Origin: Falsiroseomonas sp051859025
Lineage (GTDB): Bacteria > Pseudomonadota > Alphaproteobacteria > Acetobacterales > Acetobacteraceae
Reading direction: 5' to 3'
Length of the DNA: 64,000 bases
Assembly: GCF_051859025.1 (NCBI RefSeq)
Contig: NZ_JBHYGL010000014.1
Location: forward strand, 52,965 to 116,964
The notes below the pieces were generated by a model. It did not search any database. It was given only the letters and a program-made list of their open reading frames with translations, and was not told the DNA's origin. Below are positions 8,202 through 15,888 of this stretch, in pieces (position 1 is the first letter of the stretch; each line of letters begins with the position of its first letter). Made by a program: the position numbers and the translations under genes.

Positions 8202-8669
8202 ATAGGCGACCTTGTCGGGCTTGGCGGCCCAGGCCTCGAAGACCTCCAGCGCCTCGGCCGCCAGCAGGCGGCGCATGGGCAGGCTGCGGGCCTCGATGGG
8301 CTTGGGGAGTTCGGTGTAGAGAAGCTCATCGTCGAAGCCGATGGCGGCGGCCTGGAAACGGTCATTCGCATAGGCAACGGCATCGACGCGCGCCCAGTAG
8401 AGCGCGGCCAGGCACATCGGGCAGGGCTCGCAACTCGTGTAGACCGTCGCGCCGCGCAGGTCGAAGCGGCCCAGCGCGGCGCAGGCGCGGCGGATGGCGA
8501 CGACCTCCGCATGCGCGGTCGGGTCGTTGGTGGAGGTGACCTGGTTCCAGCCCTCCGCCACCACCTTGCCATCCATCACCACCACGGCGCCGAAGGGGCC
8601 GCCGGCGCCGGAGGCCATGCCGCGGCGGCTGACCTCGATCGCCTGGCGCATGAAGTCGGCATCGGTCAT
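8199..8669 (-). CDS. Nucleoside deaminase (guanine/cytidine deaminase superfamily)
   Basis: A 156-residue zinc deaminase. The ligand motifs are HAE (in TAHAEVVAI, about residue 53) and PCPMC (in SCEPCPMCL, about residue 83). Length and the C-terminal extension resemble bacterial guanine deaminases of the GuaD type rather than tRNA adenosine deaminase, so purine-base salvage is likely, though substrate cannot be fixed from sequence. I use the ATG at 8669 (MTDADFMRQ) because upstream residues are atypical and would overlap the divergent promoter. The TGA stop lies inside the right inverted repeat of the adjoining repeat element. Confidence 0.88.
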   Translation of the reverse strand: MTDADFMRQAIEVSRRGMASGAGGPFGAVVVMDGKVVAEGWNQVTSTNDPTAHAEVVAIRRACAALGRFDLRGATVYTSCEPCPMCLAALYWARVDAVAYANDRFQAAAIGFDDELLYTELPKPIEARSLPMRRLLAAEALEVFEAWAAKPDKVAY

Positions 8670-8721
8670 CGGCACACTCCAGCCCTCGACGTTCCGGCGC
8701 GGAAGCGCCACCATCCATGGC

Positions 8722-9756
8722 ATGACGCTTACACTGTCGATCCTCGACCAATCCACCATCGCATCCGGCCGCGGCGCCGATGAGGCGATCCGGGAGACGC
8801 TGGCGCTGGCGCGGCTGGCGGACCAATGGGGCTACCACCGCTACTGGATGGCGGAGCATCACAACAGCCAGTCCCATGCGGGCACGGCGCCGGAGATCCT
8901 CTGCGCCGCCATCGCCGCCACCACCAGCCGCATCCGCATCGGCACCGCGGGGATCATGCTGCCGCACTATTCCGCCCTGAAGGTGGCGGAGCAGTTCCGG
9001 GTGCTGGAGGCGATCGCACCCGGGCGCATCGACCTTGGCGTCGGTCGCGCGCCGGGCAGCGACGGGCGCACGGCCTATGCGCTGAACCCGGATGCGGCGC
9101 AGGCGGCGGATAGGTTTCCGCAGCAGGTGCAGGATTTGATGGGCTGGCTCGGCGACGGGCTGCCGGAGAGCCATCCCTTCCGCATGGTCGCCGCCAACCC
9201 CGTGGTGCCGACGCGGCCGGCGGTATGGATCCTCGGCTCCTCCGATTTCGGGGCGCAGCTCGCGGCCTATTTCGGGCTGCCCTACTGCTTCGCGCATTTC
9301 ATCACCGATGGCCGCGGCAGCGAGGAAGCGATGGCGCTGTACCGGGAGGGCTTCCGGCCGCATCCCGGCCATGCCGGGCGCCTCGCCGCGCCGCAGGGAG
9401 CCGTCGCGGTCTTCGCCCTGGCCGCGGCGACGGAGGCCGAGGCGCATCGCCTGTTCCAGTCCCGCGCGCTGTGGCGGCTGTTCCGGGACAAGGGCGTGTT
9501 CCCGCCCTTGCCCACGGTGGAGGAGGCGGAGGCCTATCCCTACACGCCGGACGATCTGGCGCGGATCGAGCGGATGCGCGCGCGGGCGATCATCGGCGCG
9601 CCGGAGCAGGTGGTGGCGCGGCTGCGGGCGCTGGCCTCCGCCCATGGGGTGGAGGAGGTGGCGGTGCTGACCCCCTGCCACGATGCGGCGGCGCGGCGGG
9701 ATTCCTACCGGCTGCTGGCGGAGGCGAATGCGGCGGCGATGGCGAAGGCGGCGTGA
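8722..9756 (+). CDS. LLM-class flavin-dependent oxidoreductase (luciferase-like)
   Basis: A 344-residue TIM-barrel protein of the bacterial luciferase-like monooxygenase family, MsnO8-like subgroup. Features are LSILDQSTIASG at the start, YHRYWMAEHHN, RIGTAGIMLPHYSALKVAEQFRVLEAIAPGRIDLGVGRAPG, and the late region IGAPEQVVARLRAL. FMNH2-dependent oxidation of an unknown substrate is expected. The start at 8722 gives the usual family N-terminus. It is divergent from the deaminase, with about 50 bp between them. Confidence 0.9.
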   Translation: MTLTLSILDQSTIASGRGADEAIRETLALARLADQWGYHRYWMAEHHNSQSHAGTAPEILCAAIAATTSRIRIGTAGIMLPHYSALKVAEQFRVLEAIAPGRIDLGVGRAPGSDGRTAYALNPDAAQAADRFPQQVQDLMGWLGDGLPESHPFRMVAANPVVPTRPAVWILGSSDFGAQLAAYFGLPYCFAHFITDGRGSEEAMALYREGFRPHPGHAGRLAAPQGAVAVFALAAATEAEAHRLFQSRALWRLFRDKGVFPPLPTVEEAEAYPYTPDDLARIERMRARAIIGAPEQVVARLRALASAHGVEEVAVLTPCHDAAARRDSYRLLAEANAAAMAKAA

Positions 9757-9772
9757 TGTGGCTTTTTAGTCA

Positions 9773-9804
9773 CTAAATGCTTTTAGCCCTTTTAGTGCAT
9801 TTAG
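9773..9804 (+). terminator. AT-rich hairpin downstream of the LLM gene
   Basis: CTAAATGC at 9773-9780 pairs with GCATTTAG at 9797-9804 around a loop that itself repeats TTTTAG, and a TTTT run follows at 9810-9813. A second GC-rich stem (GGGGGG...CCCCCC) follows. The placement 16 bp after the stop codon suggests transcript termination. The low GC is unlike its surroundings, and the spaced T-run makes it a weak intrinsic terminator. Confidence 0.4.
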
Positions 9805-10021
9805 CACCGTTTTCGGGGGGTGCCGGCGGCGGCTGAGCCCCCCGGAGCGCGCCCGGGAGACCATGGATCGCCCCTTGACGACCGCCGATGGTGCGGCATT
9901 TTTTCCTAGTTGTCAAGGCCCGCCGGGCGCCTCCATTGCGCGGTGTTTCACCTCGGACCTGGCGGCATTGACCGCGCCACCGGCGCAACCGCAGCGTGTG
10001 TGACCGCGGAGCGCAGGCGCC

Positions 10022-10531
10022 ATGTCCTATCGGACCATCCCCAGCATCGGGCAGATGCATGAGAATTCCTGCTGGGCCGCCTGCCTCGCCTGGTGGCTGA
10101 AGGCGGTGGGGGGTGGGCGGCCTTCCTGGACGCAGGCGAAGATCATGGAGATCTATCGCCGCAGCCTGGACGGGGATGGCGCGATGATCCCGGAATACAT
10201 GGTCCAGGCCTGGCGGAACGACCAGCGGCTCAAGATGGGCACGATGGTGTTCAAGACGCCCCATGCCACGCTGGACCGGCTGCCGATCGGGCCGACGCCG
10301 GTCTGCATTGCCTTCAAGCACGTCACGGGCTTCGCCCATATGAACGTCATCTGGCCGAGCGAGCCCGGGAAGGTCTGGTGCATGGAGCCTTACTGGCCCT
10401 TCCCCGGCGTGAACGGCAAGCGGACCGGGCGCTTCGTGGAGCGGGAGCTGGACCACTACAATTACGGGGACAACGTGATCCTGGCCTGGGCCAATCCCTT
10501 CGAGGGGGAGAGTTCGACGCCACCGGGGTAG
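10022..10531 (+). CDS. Papain-like cysteine peptidase-fold protein
   Basis: A 169-residue protein that opens with a papain-like active-site segment: Gln in GQMHEN, then SCWAACLAWWLKA with the likely nucleophilic Cys at about residue 17. A candidate catalytic His lies at FAHMNVIW (about residue 108), and WCMEPYWPF follows. This resembles C39/C70-type (AvrRpt2-like) peptidase domains. No signal peptide or fused domain is visible, and no substrate can be named from the context. It stands alone after a 265-bp gap that contains hairpins only. A catalytic role is inferred. Confidence 0.55.
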   Translation: MSYRTIPSIGQMHENSCWAACLAWWLKAVGGGRPSWTQAKIMEIYRRSLDGDGAMIPEYMVQAWRNDQRLKMGTMVFKTPHATLDRLPIGPTPVCIAFKHVTGFAHMNVIWPSEPGKVWCMEPYWPFPGVNGKRTGRFVERELDHYNYGDNVILAWANPFEGESSTPPG

Positions 10532-10650
10532 GCTCCGGCCGCCAGCGTGCGCGCCACCAGGGCGTTGGCGTGGCTTGGTGCCCGCACGGGCGGGAAGCGG
10601 ACATCGGGATATTGTCAGGTCTCCCTGCCCGCTTGTAGCTGCGCTAAGGA

Positions 10651-11562
10651 ATGCGCATGCGCCGCCGCTTCGTCACTGCCGACGTCTTCACCGACCGCCT
10701 GTTCGGCGGCAACCCCGTGGCCGTCGTTCTGGATGCGGAGGGCCTGACGGACAGCGCGATGCAGGCTGTCGCTTCCGAGTTCAACCTGTCCGAAACAACC
10801 TTCGTTCTGCCCCCGCGCGACCCCGCCCACACCGCGCGCATCCGCATCTTCACCCCACGCGTCGAGGTTCCCTTCGCGGGGCACCCCAACGTCGGTACCG
10901 CTTTAGTGCTGGCCCGCCTGATGGCGGCGCGCGGCGAAGCTCTACCGGACGCTTTCACGTTCGAGGAGGCAGCCGGCCTCGTGCCGGTTCGGCTCCTGTT
11001 CGAGGAAGGCGGGGTAGTCGGTGCCGAACTGACCGCACCGCAGCCGCTGTCGCGCCGGGGGCGGGTCTCGCCCGACGTGGCTGCGGCGCTCCTCTCTGTC
11101 CGAACCCAGGATGTGCGGACCGACACCCATGGGCCGGAGGTTGCCTCTGTCGGCCTGCCCTTCCTTGTCGTCGAGTTGGCCTCGCGGGAGGCGCTCCGGC
11201 GGGCGAAGCCCGACCTTGCTGCCTATGGGGCTCACCTGCCGCTGGGCGGCGCGGACGCCGTCTACGCCTACACGCGCGACGCGGCCGGCGAGCCGGGCAC
11301 GGACATCCAGGCCCGCATGTTCTCGCCCCTCGATGGCATCGTAGAGGATCCCGCGACGGGCAGCGCCACCGCGGCCGCCACGGGTCTGCTGGCCGAGCTA
11401 CGGGGTGTGCCGGAACTGGCGCTGCGCGTCGGACAGGGCGTGGATATGGGCCGGCCGAGCCGGCTTCTGGCGCGTGCCGCGCGTGGCGCGGACGGGCGGC
11501 TCACCGCCACCGTGGGCGGACGTTGCGTTCCGGCGATGGAGGGGACGTTAGCCCTGCCCTGA
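10651..11562 (+). CDS. PhzF-family isomerase/epimerase
   Basis: A 303-residue protein of the PhzF/DapF-fold family. Diagnostic pieces are FVTADVFTDRLFGGNPVAVV at the N-terminus, FNLSETTFVLPP with the catalytic Glu of the family, FTPRVEVPFAGHPNVGTA, and DPATGSATAAATGLL. Members isomerise small cyclic or amino-acid-like metabolites. Nothing nearby points to phenazine synthesis, so it is one of the many PhzF homologues of unknown substrate. The ATG at 10651 gives the standard start. Confidence 0.92.
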   Translation: MRMRRRFVTADVFTDRLFGGNPVAVVLDAEGLTDSAMQAVASEFNLSETTFVLPPRDPAHTARIRIFTPRVEVPFAGHPNVGTALVLARLMAARGEALPDAFTFEEAAGLVPVRLLFEEGGVVGAELTAPQPLSRRGRVSPDVAAALLSVRTQDVRTDTHGPEVASVGLPFLVVELASREALRRAKPDLAAYGAHLPLGGADAVYAYTRDAAGEPGTDIQARMFSPLDGIVEDPATGSATAAATGLLAELRGVPELALRVGQGVDMGRPSRLLARAARGADGRLTATVGGRCVPAMEGTLALP

Positions 11563-11635
11563 CCGCCGCCCCTGCGGAAGGCGTCCGCTCAGGGTCGCAT
11601 GCCGCGGTCGCGTCACCGGCAGACCGATGGGATGC

Positions 11636-11941
11636 CTACCCAGCCTCCAGCGCCTTGCGCACGCCTTCCAGCACCGCCTCATGCGTCGCCAGGATCCGGC
11701 GCAGCGTGGGTTTTCCCTTGTCGCTCGCCTCGGCGATGCCTTCGTGCATTTCCTCGATGCCGGTCGTCAGCTGCTCGGCCAGGCCGGAGAGGCGGTCCTG
11801 CAGTTGTTCGCCGTCGTCCTTGAGTTCGGCGGTCCAGATGGCCAGGACGCGCGCCAACTCGTTGGCGGCGCGGGCGGGCGGGACGCCTGCTTGCAGGAGC
11901 TTGATGAGGGGCGCCAGGTCGGCGGCAGGGGAACGGGCCAT
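11636..11941 (-). CDS. Small helical protein of unknown function
   Basis: 101 residues, predicted almost entirely alpha-helical and without transmembrane or signal segments. It reads MARSPAADLAPLIKLLQAGVPP and continues through two charged amphipathic helices rich in Glu, Lys and Leu. The heptad-like spacing in the middle could support a coiled coil. No family is recognised. It converges with phzF and is followed on its upstream side by a block of palindromic repeats. Confidence 0.6.
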   Translation of the reverse strand: MARSPAADLAPLIKLLQAGVPPARAANELARVLAIWTAELKDDGEQLQDRLSGLAEQLTTGIEEMHEGIAEASDKGKPTLRRILATHEAVLEGVRKALEAG

Positions 11942-11952
11942 GCGTCGGACCC

Positions 11953-12046
11953 TAGAGCAATATGCGTTCAGATGGCATCATCTGAACGCATTTCTTGCTC
12001 TAGATTCAATAACTTCTAGAGCACGAGCTGCGTTCAAGCGAACGCA
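11953..12046. repeat. Pair of intergenic palindromes
   Basis: The first, 11953-12002, is a long hairpin: TAGAGCAA and TTGCTCTA at the outside, with GCGTTCAGATG (loop GCAT) CATCTGAACGC inside. The second, 12030-12046, is TGCGTTC-AAGC-GAACGCA, flanked by TCTAGAGCA. Shared words (CTAGAGCA, GCGTTC) suggest two members of one dispersed palindromic family of the kind common between alphaproteobacterial genes. No coding content. Confidence 0.7.
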
Positions 12047-12124
12047 GGGTGCCCTAGGCAGGCGGGCAGCCGATGGATAGGCGAAAGCCGAAATCCCGCG
12101 GTACAGGGTCCCCCTGCTGGGCCC

Positions 12125-12520
12125 TCAGCCGCCCCCGAACCCTTCCGGCCGCACGCGGTGGCGCTTGCGGGCACGGTGCCGGGCCAGCGCCTCGACGATC
12201 GCGGGCAGCGCCAGAAGCGGCACCGTCGCCAGCGCCAGCAGCCCGAAGGCGGCGCCCCACAGGCGGCCGCCCAGCACGAAGGCCAGGCCGGCCAGCGTCC
12301 AGGTCATCGCATTGGCGCCGAGGCCGATGGCGAAGAGCCAGCGCAGCCGGGCCAGGCGGGCGGCGGCTTCCGCGGGGTCGCCCTCGGTCCAGGCGGTGCC
12401 GCGGGCGGAGACGTCGTAGAGGCGGTCCTGATCGACCTGAAAGGGTGGTCCGCTCAGCGGCGGACCACCACGAAGCGCACGGGGACGCCCTGGCGGCGCA
12501 GGCGGCGGATGCGCCACCAC
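12125..12520 (-). CDS. Hypothetical protein with two transmembrane helices
   Basis: Up to 131 residues. After a Pro/Arg-rich start, two hydrophobic segments (GLGANAMTWTLAGLAFVLGG and AAFGLLALATVPLLALPAIV) are followed by a basic tail RHRARKRHRVRPEG. The GTG at 12520 is the longest start and overlaps the upstream gene by 67 bp. No later ATG is available before DQDRLYDVSARG, so the true start is uncertain. It forms a pair with the membrane protein upstream. No family is recognised. Confidence 0.5.
   Translation of the reverse strand: MVAHPPPAPPGRPRALRGGPPLSGPPFQVDQDRLYDVSARGTAWTEGDPAEAAARLARLRWLFAIGLGANAMTWTLAGLAFVLGGRLWGAAFGLLALATVPLLALPAIVEALARHRARKRHRVRPEGFGGG
12444..12469. other. Perfect 10-bp-arm hairpin over a stop codon
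   Basis: GGTGGTCCGC at 12444-12453 and GCGGACCACC at 12460-12469 are perfect complements around a 6-base loop that contains the stop codon of the 12454-12843 gene. If the following gene starts after it, this is an intercistronic stem. If the longer start is used, it lies inside both reading frames. Confidence 0.55.
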
Positions 12521-12843
12521 AGGGACGCGGCGCCAATGGCGCCGGCCACGATCAGCACGGGCAGGACCAGGCCCACGAAGAGAATCGCCAGCGACGCCAG
12601 CAGCAGGCCGCCGGCGGCGAGGGCCACCAGCAGCGCCACGCCGCCCACCTTGCCGAGGATGCGGTCAAGCGCGGTCGCCGGGCGGATGCCGGGCGGGGGC
12701 GCGCCAGGGGACGCGCCAGGGGACGCGCCATGGTACGCGCCTGGGTTGGCGCCCGGATTCATGCCGGGATTGCCGGTGGGCGTGTCCCGGAACTGGCCGT
12801 CCGGCGTCATGTCGAGGACAGGCGGTGTGCGATGCGGGTCCAT
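12454..12843 (-). CDS. Hypothetical Pro/Gly/Asn-rich protein with C-terminal membrane anchor
   Basis: 129 residues. The N-terminal half is low-complexity, with short repeats of the kind NPGMNPGANPG and GASPGASPGA. The C-terminal half has a long hydrophobic stretch (GGVALLVALAAGGLLLASLAILFVGLVLPVLIVAGAIG) probably spanning the membrane twice, then a basic end (WRIRRLRRQG). The ATG at 12843 is used; upstream codons overlap the GntR gene. Function unknown. The short nucleotide repeats at 12705-12750 could vary in copy number. Confidence 0.55.
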   Translation of the reverse strand: MDPHRTPPVLDMTPDGQFRDTPTGNPGMNPGANPGAYHGASPGASPGAPPPGIRPATALDRILGKVGGVALLVALAAGGLLLASLAILFVGLVLPVLIVAGAIGAASLWWRIRRLRRQGVPVRFVVVRR

Positions 12844-12889
12844 GGCCGGGATGTTGCCTGTCTGCGCCCGGGGTTCAAGGGCGGGGTTG

Positions 12890-13591
12890 TTACGGATGGT
12901 CTCGGGGGTCCGCGCCATCGGGTCCGAAGAGCACCGGCAGCACATGGTCCGCGGTGGTGCCGATGTGGTGGCGCAGCGCGGCGATGGCGGCGGCTTCGTC
13001 CCGCGCCAGGGCGAGGCTGGCCAGTTCCTCATGCACGGGAATGGCGCGGTTCCAGTCCACCAGCACGGTCTTCATCACGCGGCGATAGCGCGTCATCTGC
13101 ACATAGAGTTCATCGCAGAATCCGGCCAGGGAGCGCAGCGGGCAGGCGGCGATCAGGGCGCGGTGGAAGCGGTGGTGCTTGGCCTCATAGCTGTCCTGCC
13201 AGGCGGGGTTGGCGGGGTCGCGGCGCTCGATCTCCCGCTTCAGCAGGGACAGGCTGGCGACGATCCCATCCTCCCACGCCGCGTCGCCGTGCTGCATCGC
13301 CAGGCGCAGCGCCTCCGGCTCCAGCATCTGCCGGGTGCGGGTGATGTCGAGGAGATGGGCCCGGGTGACGGGGGGGACGGAGAAGCCCTTCTGGCCCTCC
13401 CCATTCACGAAACCCTCCGCCACCAGGCGGGAGAGCGCTTCGCGGAGCGGCGTGGTGCCGATGCCGTAGCGCTCCACCAGATCCCGCAGGCGGAGCTTCG
13501 CGGCCGGAGCCAGGTCGCCCGCCACGATGTCCTGGCGCAGGCGGTGGGCGACGGCCTCGGCGGCGGTGGCGGTGTGGTCGCCGTCAGCCAT
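12890..13591 (-). CDS. GntR/FadR-type transcriptional regulator (FCD domain)
   Basis: 233 residues. Residues about 10-75 form the GntR winged helix-turn-helix (LRQDIVAGDLAPAAKLRLRDLVERYGIGTTPLREALSRL). Residues about 85-215 are an all-helical FCD ligand domain with the metal-binding His residues in HHRFHRALI and the C-terminal HHIGTTADHV. It is divergent from the fumarylacetoacetase operon and most likely represses it until an aromatic breakdown product binds. The intergenic direct repeat at 13622-13649 is the best candidate operator. Confidence 0.92.
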   Translation of the reverse strand: MADGDHTATAAEAVAHRLRQDIVAGDLAPAAKLRLRDLVERYGIGTTPLREALSRLVAEGFVNGEGQKGFSVPPVTRAHLLDITRTRQMLEPEALRLAMQHGDAAWEDGIVASLSLLKREIERRDPANPAWQDSYEAKHHRFHRALIAACPLRSLAGFCDELYVQMTRYRRVMKTVLVDWNRAIPVHEELASLALARDEAAAIAALRHHIGTTADHVLPVLFGPDGADPRDHP

Positions 13592-13621
13592 CGATTTTGG
13601 CCGGAAAATATATTTTGACTT

Positions 13622-13649
13622 GCATGATCGATGATTCCTCGCATGATCG
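13622..13649. promoter_or_regulatory. Direct repeat, candidate GntR operator
   Basis: GCATGATCG occurs at 13622-13630 and again at 13641-13649, 19 bp apart (nearly two helical turns), in the 86-bp gap between the regulator and the fahA operon. An AT-rich TATATTTT lies next to it at 13609. Two equally phased half-operators in a divergent gap fit binding by a dimeric GntR protein. This is an inference from position and repetition. Confidence 0.5.
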
Positions 13650-13677
13650 GGATAACACGGAGGAAGCGATCATTTCC

Positions 13678-15003
13678 ATGCCTCATGGCCTGCTCGACGA
13701 AACGCATGACCCGGCCCGGCGAAGCTGGGTAGCCGCGGCGAACCTGCCGGGCACCGATTTCCCCATCCAGAACCTGCCGCTCGGCGTGTTCAGCCGGGGG
13801 GCGGGGGATCGGCGGGGCTGCGTCGCGATCGGCGACCAGGTGCTGGATCTGGCGGCGGGGCTGGCCGCGGGGCTGTTCGAGGGCGAGGCCGGGGAGGCCG
13901 CGCATGCGGGCTCCGGCCCCGTGCTGAACCCGCTGCTGGCGCTGGGGCGGGGCGCGTCGCGGGCGCTGCGGCGGCGGGTTTCCGCCATCCTCGCGGAAGG
14001 CAGCGCGGACCGGGCGGTGGCTTCGCGCTGCCTGGTGCCGATGGCGGAGTTGCGGCTGCACCGGCCGGTCGAGGTCGGCAATTTCACGGATTTCATGGCG
14101 TCCCGCTTCCACACCGCGCGGATGGGGGCGAAGCGGGACCCCGCGAACCCGCTGCCGCCATCCTTCCTGCATCTGCCCATCGCCTATCATTCCCGCGCGA
14201 CGACGGTGCGCGTCAGCGGGGAAGCGGTGGCGCGGCCGCATGGGCAGAGCCTGGGGCCGGACGGCAAGCCGCGCTTCGGGCCGGTGCTGGCGCTGGATTT
14301 CGAACTGGAATTCGGCGCGGTGATCGGACCGGCGAACCGGATGGGGGATCCCATCCCGGTGGCCCGGGCGGGCGATGCGCTGTTCGGCTTCTGCCTGGTG
14401 AATGACTGGTCCGCGCGGGATGTGCAGCGGTTCGAGATGATGCCGCTCGGCCCCTTCCTGTCGAAGAGCCTGTCCACCAGCATCTCCCCCTGGATCGTGA
14501 CGGCGGAGGCGCTGGCGCCCTTTGCCGCGCCCGCCTTCGCGCGGCTGGAGGGCGACCCGGAGCCCCTGCCCTATCTGATGGCGGCGGCGGACCAGGCGGC
14601 GGGCGGGCTGGATGTCAGCCTGGATTGCTGGATGACGACGCCGCGGATGCGAACGGAAGGTGCGGCGCCGGCGCGGATCGTGGCGACCAGCGCGCGGCAC
14701 CTGCACTGGACCTTCGCGCAGATGGTGGCGCACCACACCAGCAATGGCTGCGATCTGCGGACCGGCGATCTGCTGGCCAGCGGCACCGTCTCCGGCCCCG
14801 AGGCCGAGGGCCGCGCCTGCCTGGCGGAGGTGGTGCTGGAGGATGGCGGCCTGACCCTGCCGAACGGCGAGCGCCGGACCTTCCTGGAGGATGGCGACGA
14901 GGTCTGGTTCACGGGCCGGGCGGAACGAGCGGGATATGTGCCGATCGGGTTCGGCGAATGCCGGGCGAGGATCGATCCGGCGAAATCCTGGCCGATGGGT
15001 TGA
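13678..15003 (+). CDS. fahA: Fumarylacetoacetase
   Basis: 441 residues, matching the full-length FAH family. The enzyme cleaves 4-fumarylacetoacetate to fumarate and acetoacetate, the last step of tyrosine/homogentisate breakdown. Visible are NFTDFMASRFHTARMG with active-site residues, HLPIAYHSRATTVRVSG, the metal-site FELEFGAVIG, LVNDWSARDVQRFE, and HHTSNGCDLRTGDLLASGT. The ATG at 13678 follows GGAGGA. It heads a three-gene operon with a cyclase and a Bug receptor. Homogentisate dioxygenase is not in the window, so the true substrate route is inferred. Confidence 0.93.
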   Translation: MPHGLLDETHDPARRSWVAAANLPGTDFPIQNLPLGVFSRGAGDRRGCVAIGDQVLDLAAGLAAGLFEGEAGEAAHAGSGPVLNPLLALGRGASRALRRRVSAILAEGSADRAVASRCLVPMAELRLHRPVEVGNFTDFMASRFHTARMGAKRDPANPLPPSFLHLPIAYHSRATTVRVSGEAVARPHGQSLGPDGKPRFGPVLALDFELEFGAVIGPANRMGDPIPVARAGDALFGFCLVNDWSARDVQRFEMMPLGPFLSKSLSTSISPWIVTAEALAPFAAPAFARLEGDPEPLPYLMAAADQAAGGLDVSLDCWMTTPRMRTEGAAPARIVATSARHLHWTFAQMVAHHTSNGCDLRTGDLLASGTVSGPEAEGRACLAEVVLEDGGLTLPNGERRTFLEDGDEVWFTGRAERAGYVPIGFGECRARIDPAKSWPMG

Positions 15004-15025
15004 CGCGGGGCGACCCCCACCCCGA

Positions 15026-15051
15026 CCCTCCCCCGCAAGCGCGGGGGAGGG
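15026..15051. repeat. GC-rich 11-bp-arm hairpin
   Basis: CCCTCCCCCGC and GCGGGGGAGGG are perfectly complementary around AAGC. It lies between fahA and the cyclase gene, within one operon, and may attenuate or stabilise the message. A similar stem occurs at 21749-21776. Confidence 0.65.
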
Positions 15052-15094
15052 AGAGCAGCCGCCCCCAGTTCCAGCGGAGGAAACACACAAGACA

Positions 15095-15883
15095 ATGGCA
15101 CGACGAATCCTGGACATCTCGTCCGCGCTGAAGGCCGGCATCGCGAGCGACCCGCCGCACATGCTGCCGAAGATCGACTATGTCGATCACAAGATGAGCG
15201 GCCCCGCCATGGCGGATTACATGGGCGTGCCGCTCGATGCCCTGCCGGAAGGCGAATACGCGGCGGTGGAGCGGGTGCAGATCAGCACCCATAACGGCAC
15301 GCACCTCGACGCGCCCTACCACTTCTTCTCCCGCATGAATGAACGTACGGTGCCGGGGGGAGAGCCTTCCATGCGCATCGACGAGGTGCCGCTGGACTGG
15401 TGCTTCCAGCCCGGCGTGAAGCTGGATTTTCGCGGGTTCGAGGATGGCTACATCGTGCAGCCCGCCGATGTGGAGGCGGAGCTGAAGCGCATTGGCCATG
15501 AGCTGAAGCCGCTTGAGATCGTCGTGGTGAACACGCGGGCGGGCGAACGCTATGGCGAGGACGACTACATCGACAGCGGCTGCGGCATGGGCAAGGCGGC
15601 GACGCTGTGGCTGCTGGAACGCGGCGTGCGGGTGACGGGGACCGATGGCTGGTCCTGGGACGCGCCCTTCAGCCACACGAAGCGCCGCGTGCAGGAAACC
15701 GGCGATGCATCGCTGATCTGGGAAGGCCACCGCGCGGGGCGGGAGATCGGCTACTGCCACATGGAGAAGCTGAACGGGCTGGAGAAGCTGCCCGCCACCG
15801 GCTTCATGATCGCCTGCTTCCCCGTGAAGGTGCATCGGGGTTCCGCGGGCTGGACCCGCGCTGTCGCGATCTTCGAGGAGTGA
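15095..15883 (+). CDS. Cyclase/kynurenine-formamidase family hydrolase
   Basis: 262 residues of the metal-dependent cyclase family (KynB-like). The zinc motif HxGTHxDxPxH appears as STHNGTHLDAPYHF, and a second His/Asp region follows (GTDGWSWDAPFSH). Length and the N-terminal LDISSALKAG agree with the family. It may hydrolyse an amide or lactone in the same catabolic route as the upstream fumarylacetoacetase. The ATG at 15095 follows GGAGGAAA. The 91-bp gap upstream holds a strong hairpin, and the downstream gene is 5 bp away. Confidence 0.88.
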   Translation: MARRILDISSALKAGIASDPPHMLPKIDYVDHKMSGPAMADYMGVPLDALPEGEYAAVERVQISTHNGTHLDAPYHFFSRMNERTVPGGEPSMRIDEVPLDWCFQPGVKLDFRGFEDGYIVQPADVEAELKRIGHELKPLEIVVVNTRAGERYGEDDYIDSGCGMGKAATLWLLERGVRVTGTDGWSWDAPFSHTKRRVQETGDASLIWEGHRAGREIGYCHMEKLNGLEKLPATGFMIACFPVKVHRGSAGWTRAVAIFEE

Positions 15884-15888
15884 GAGCC

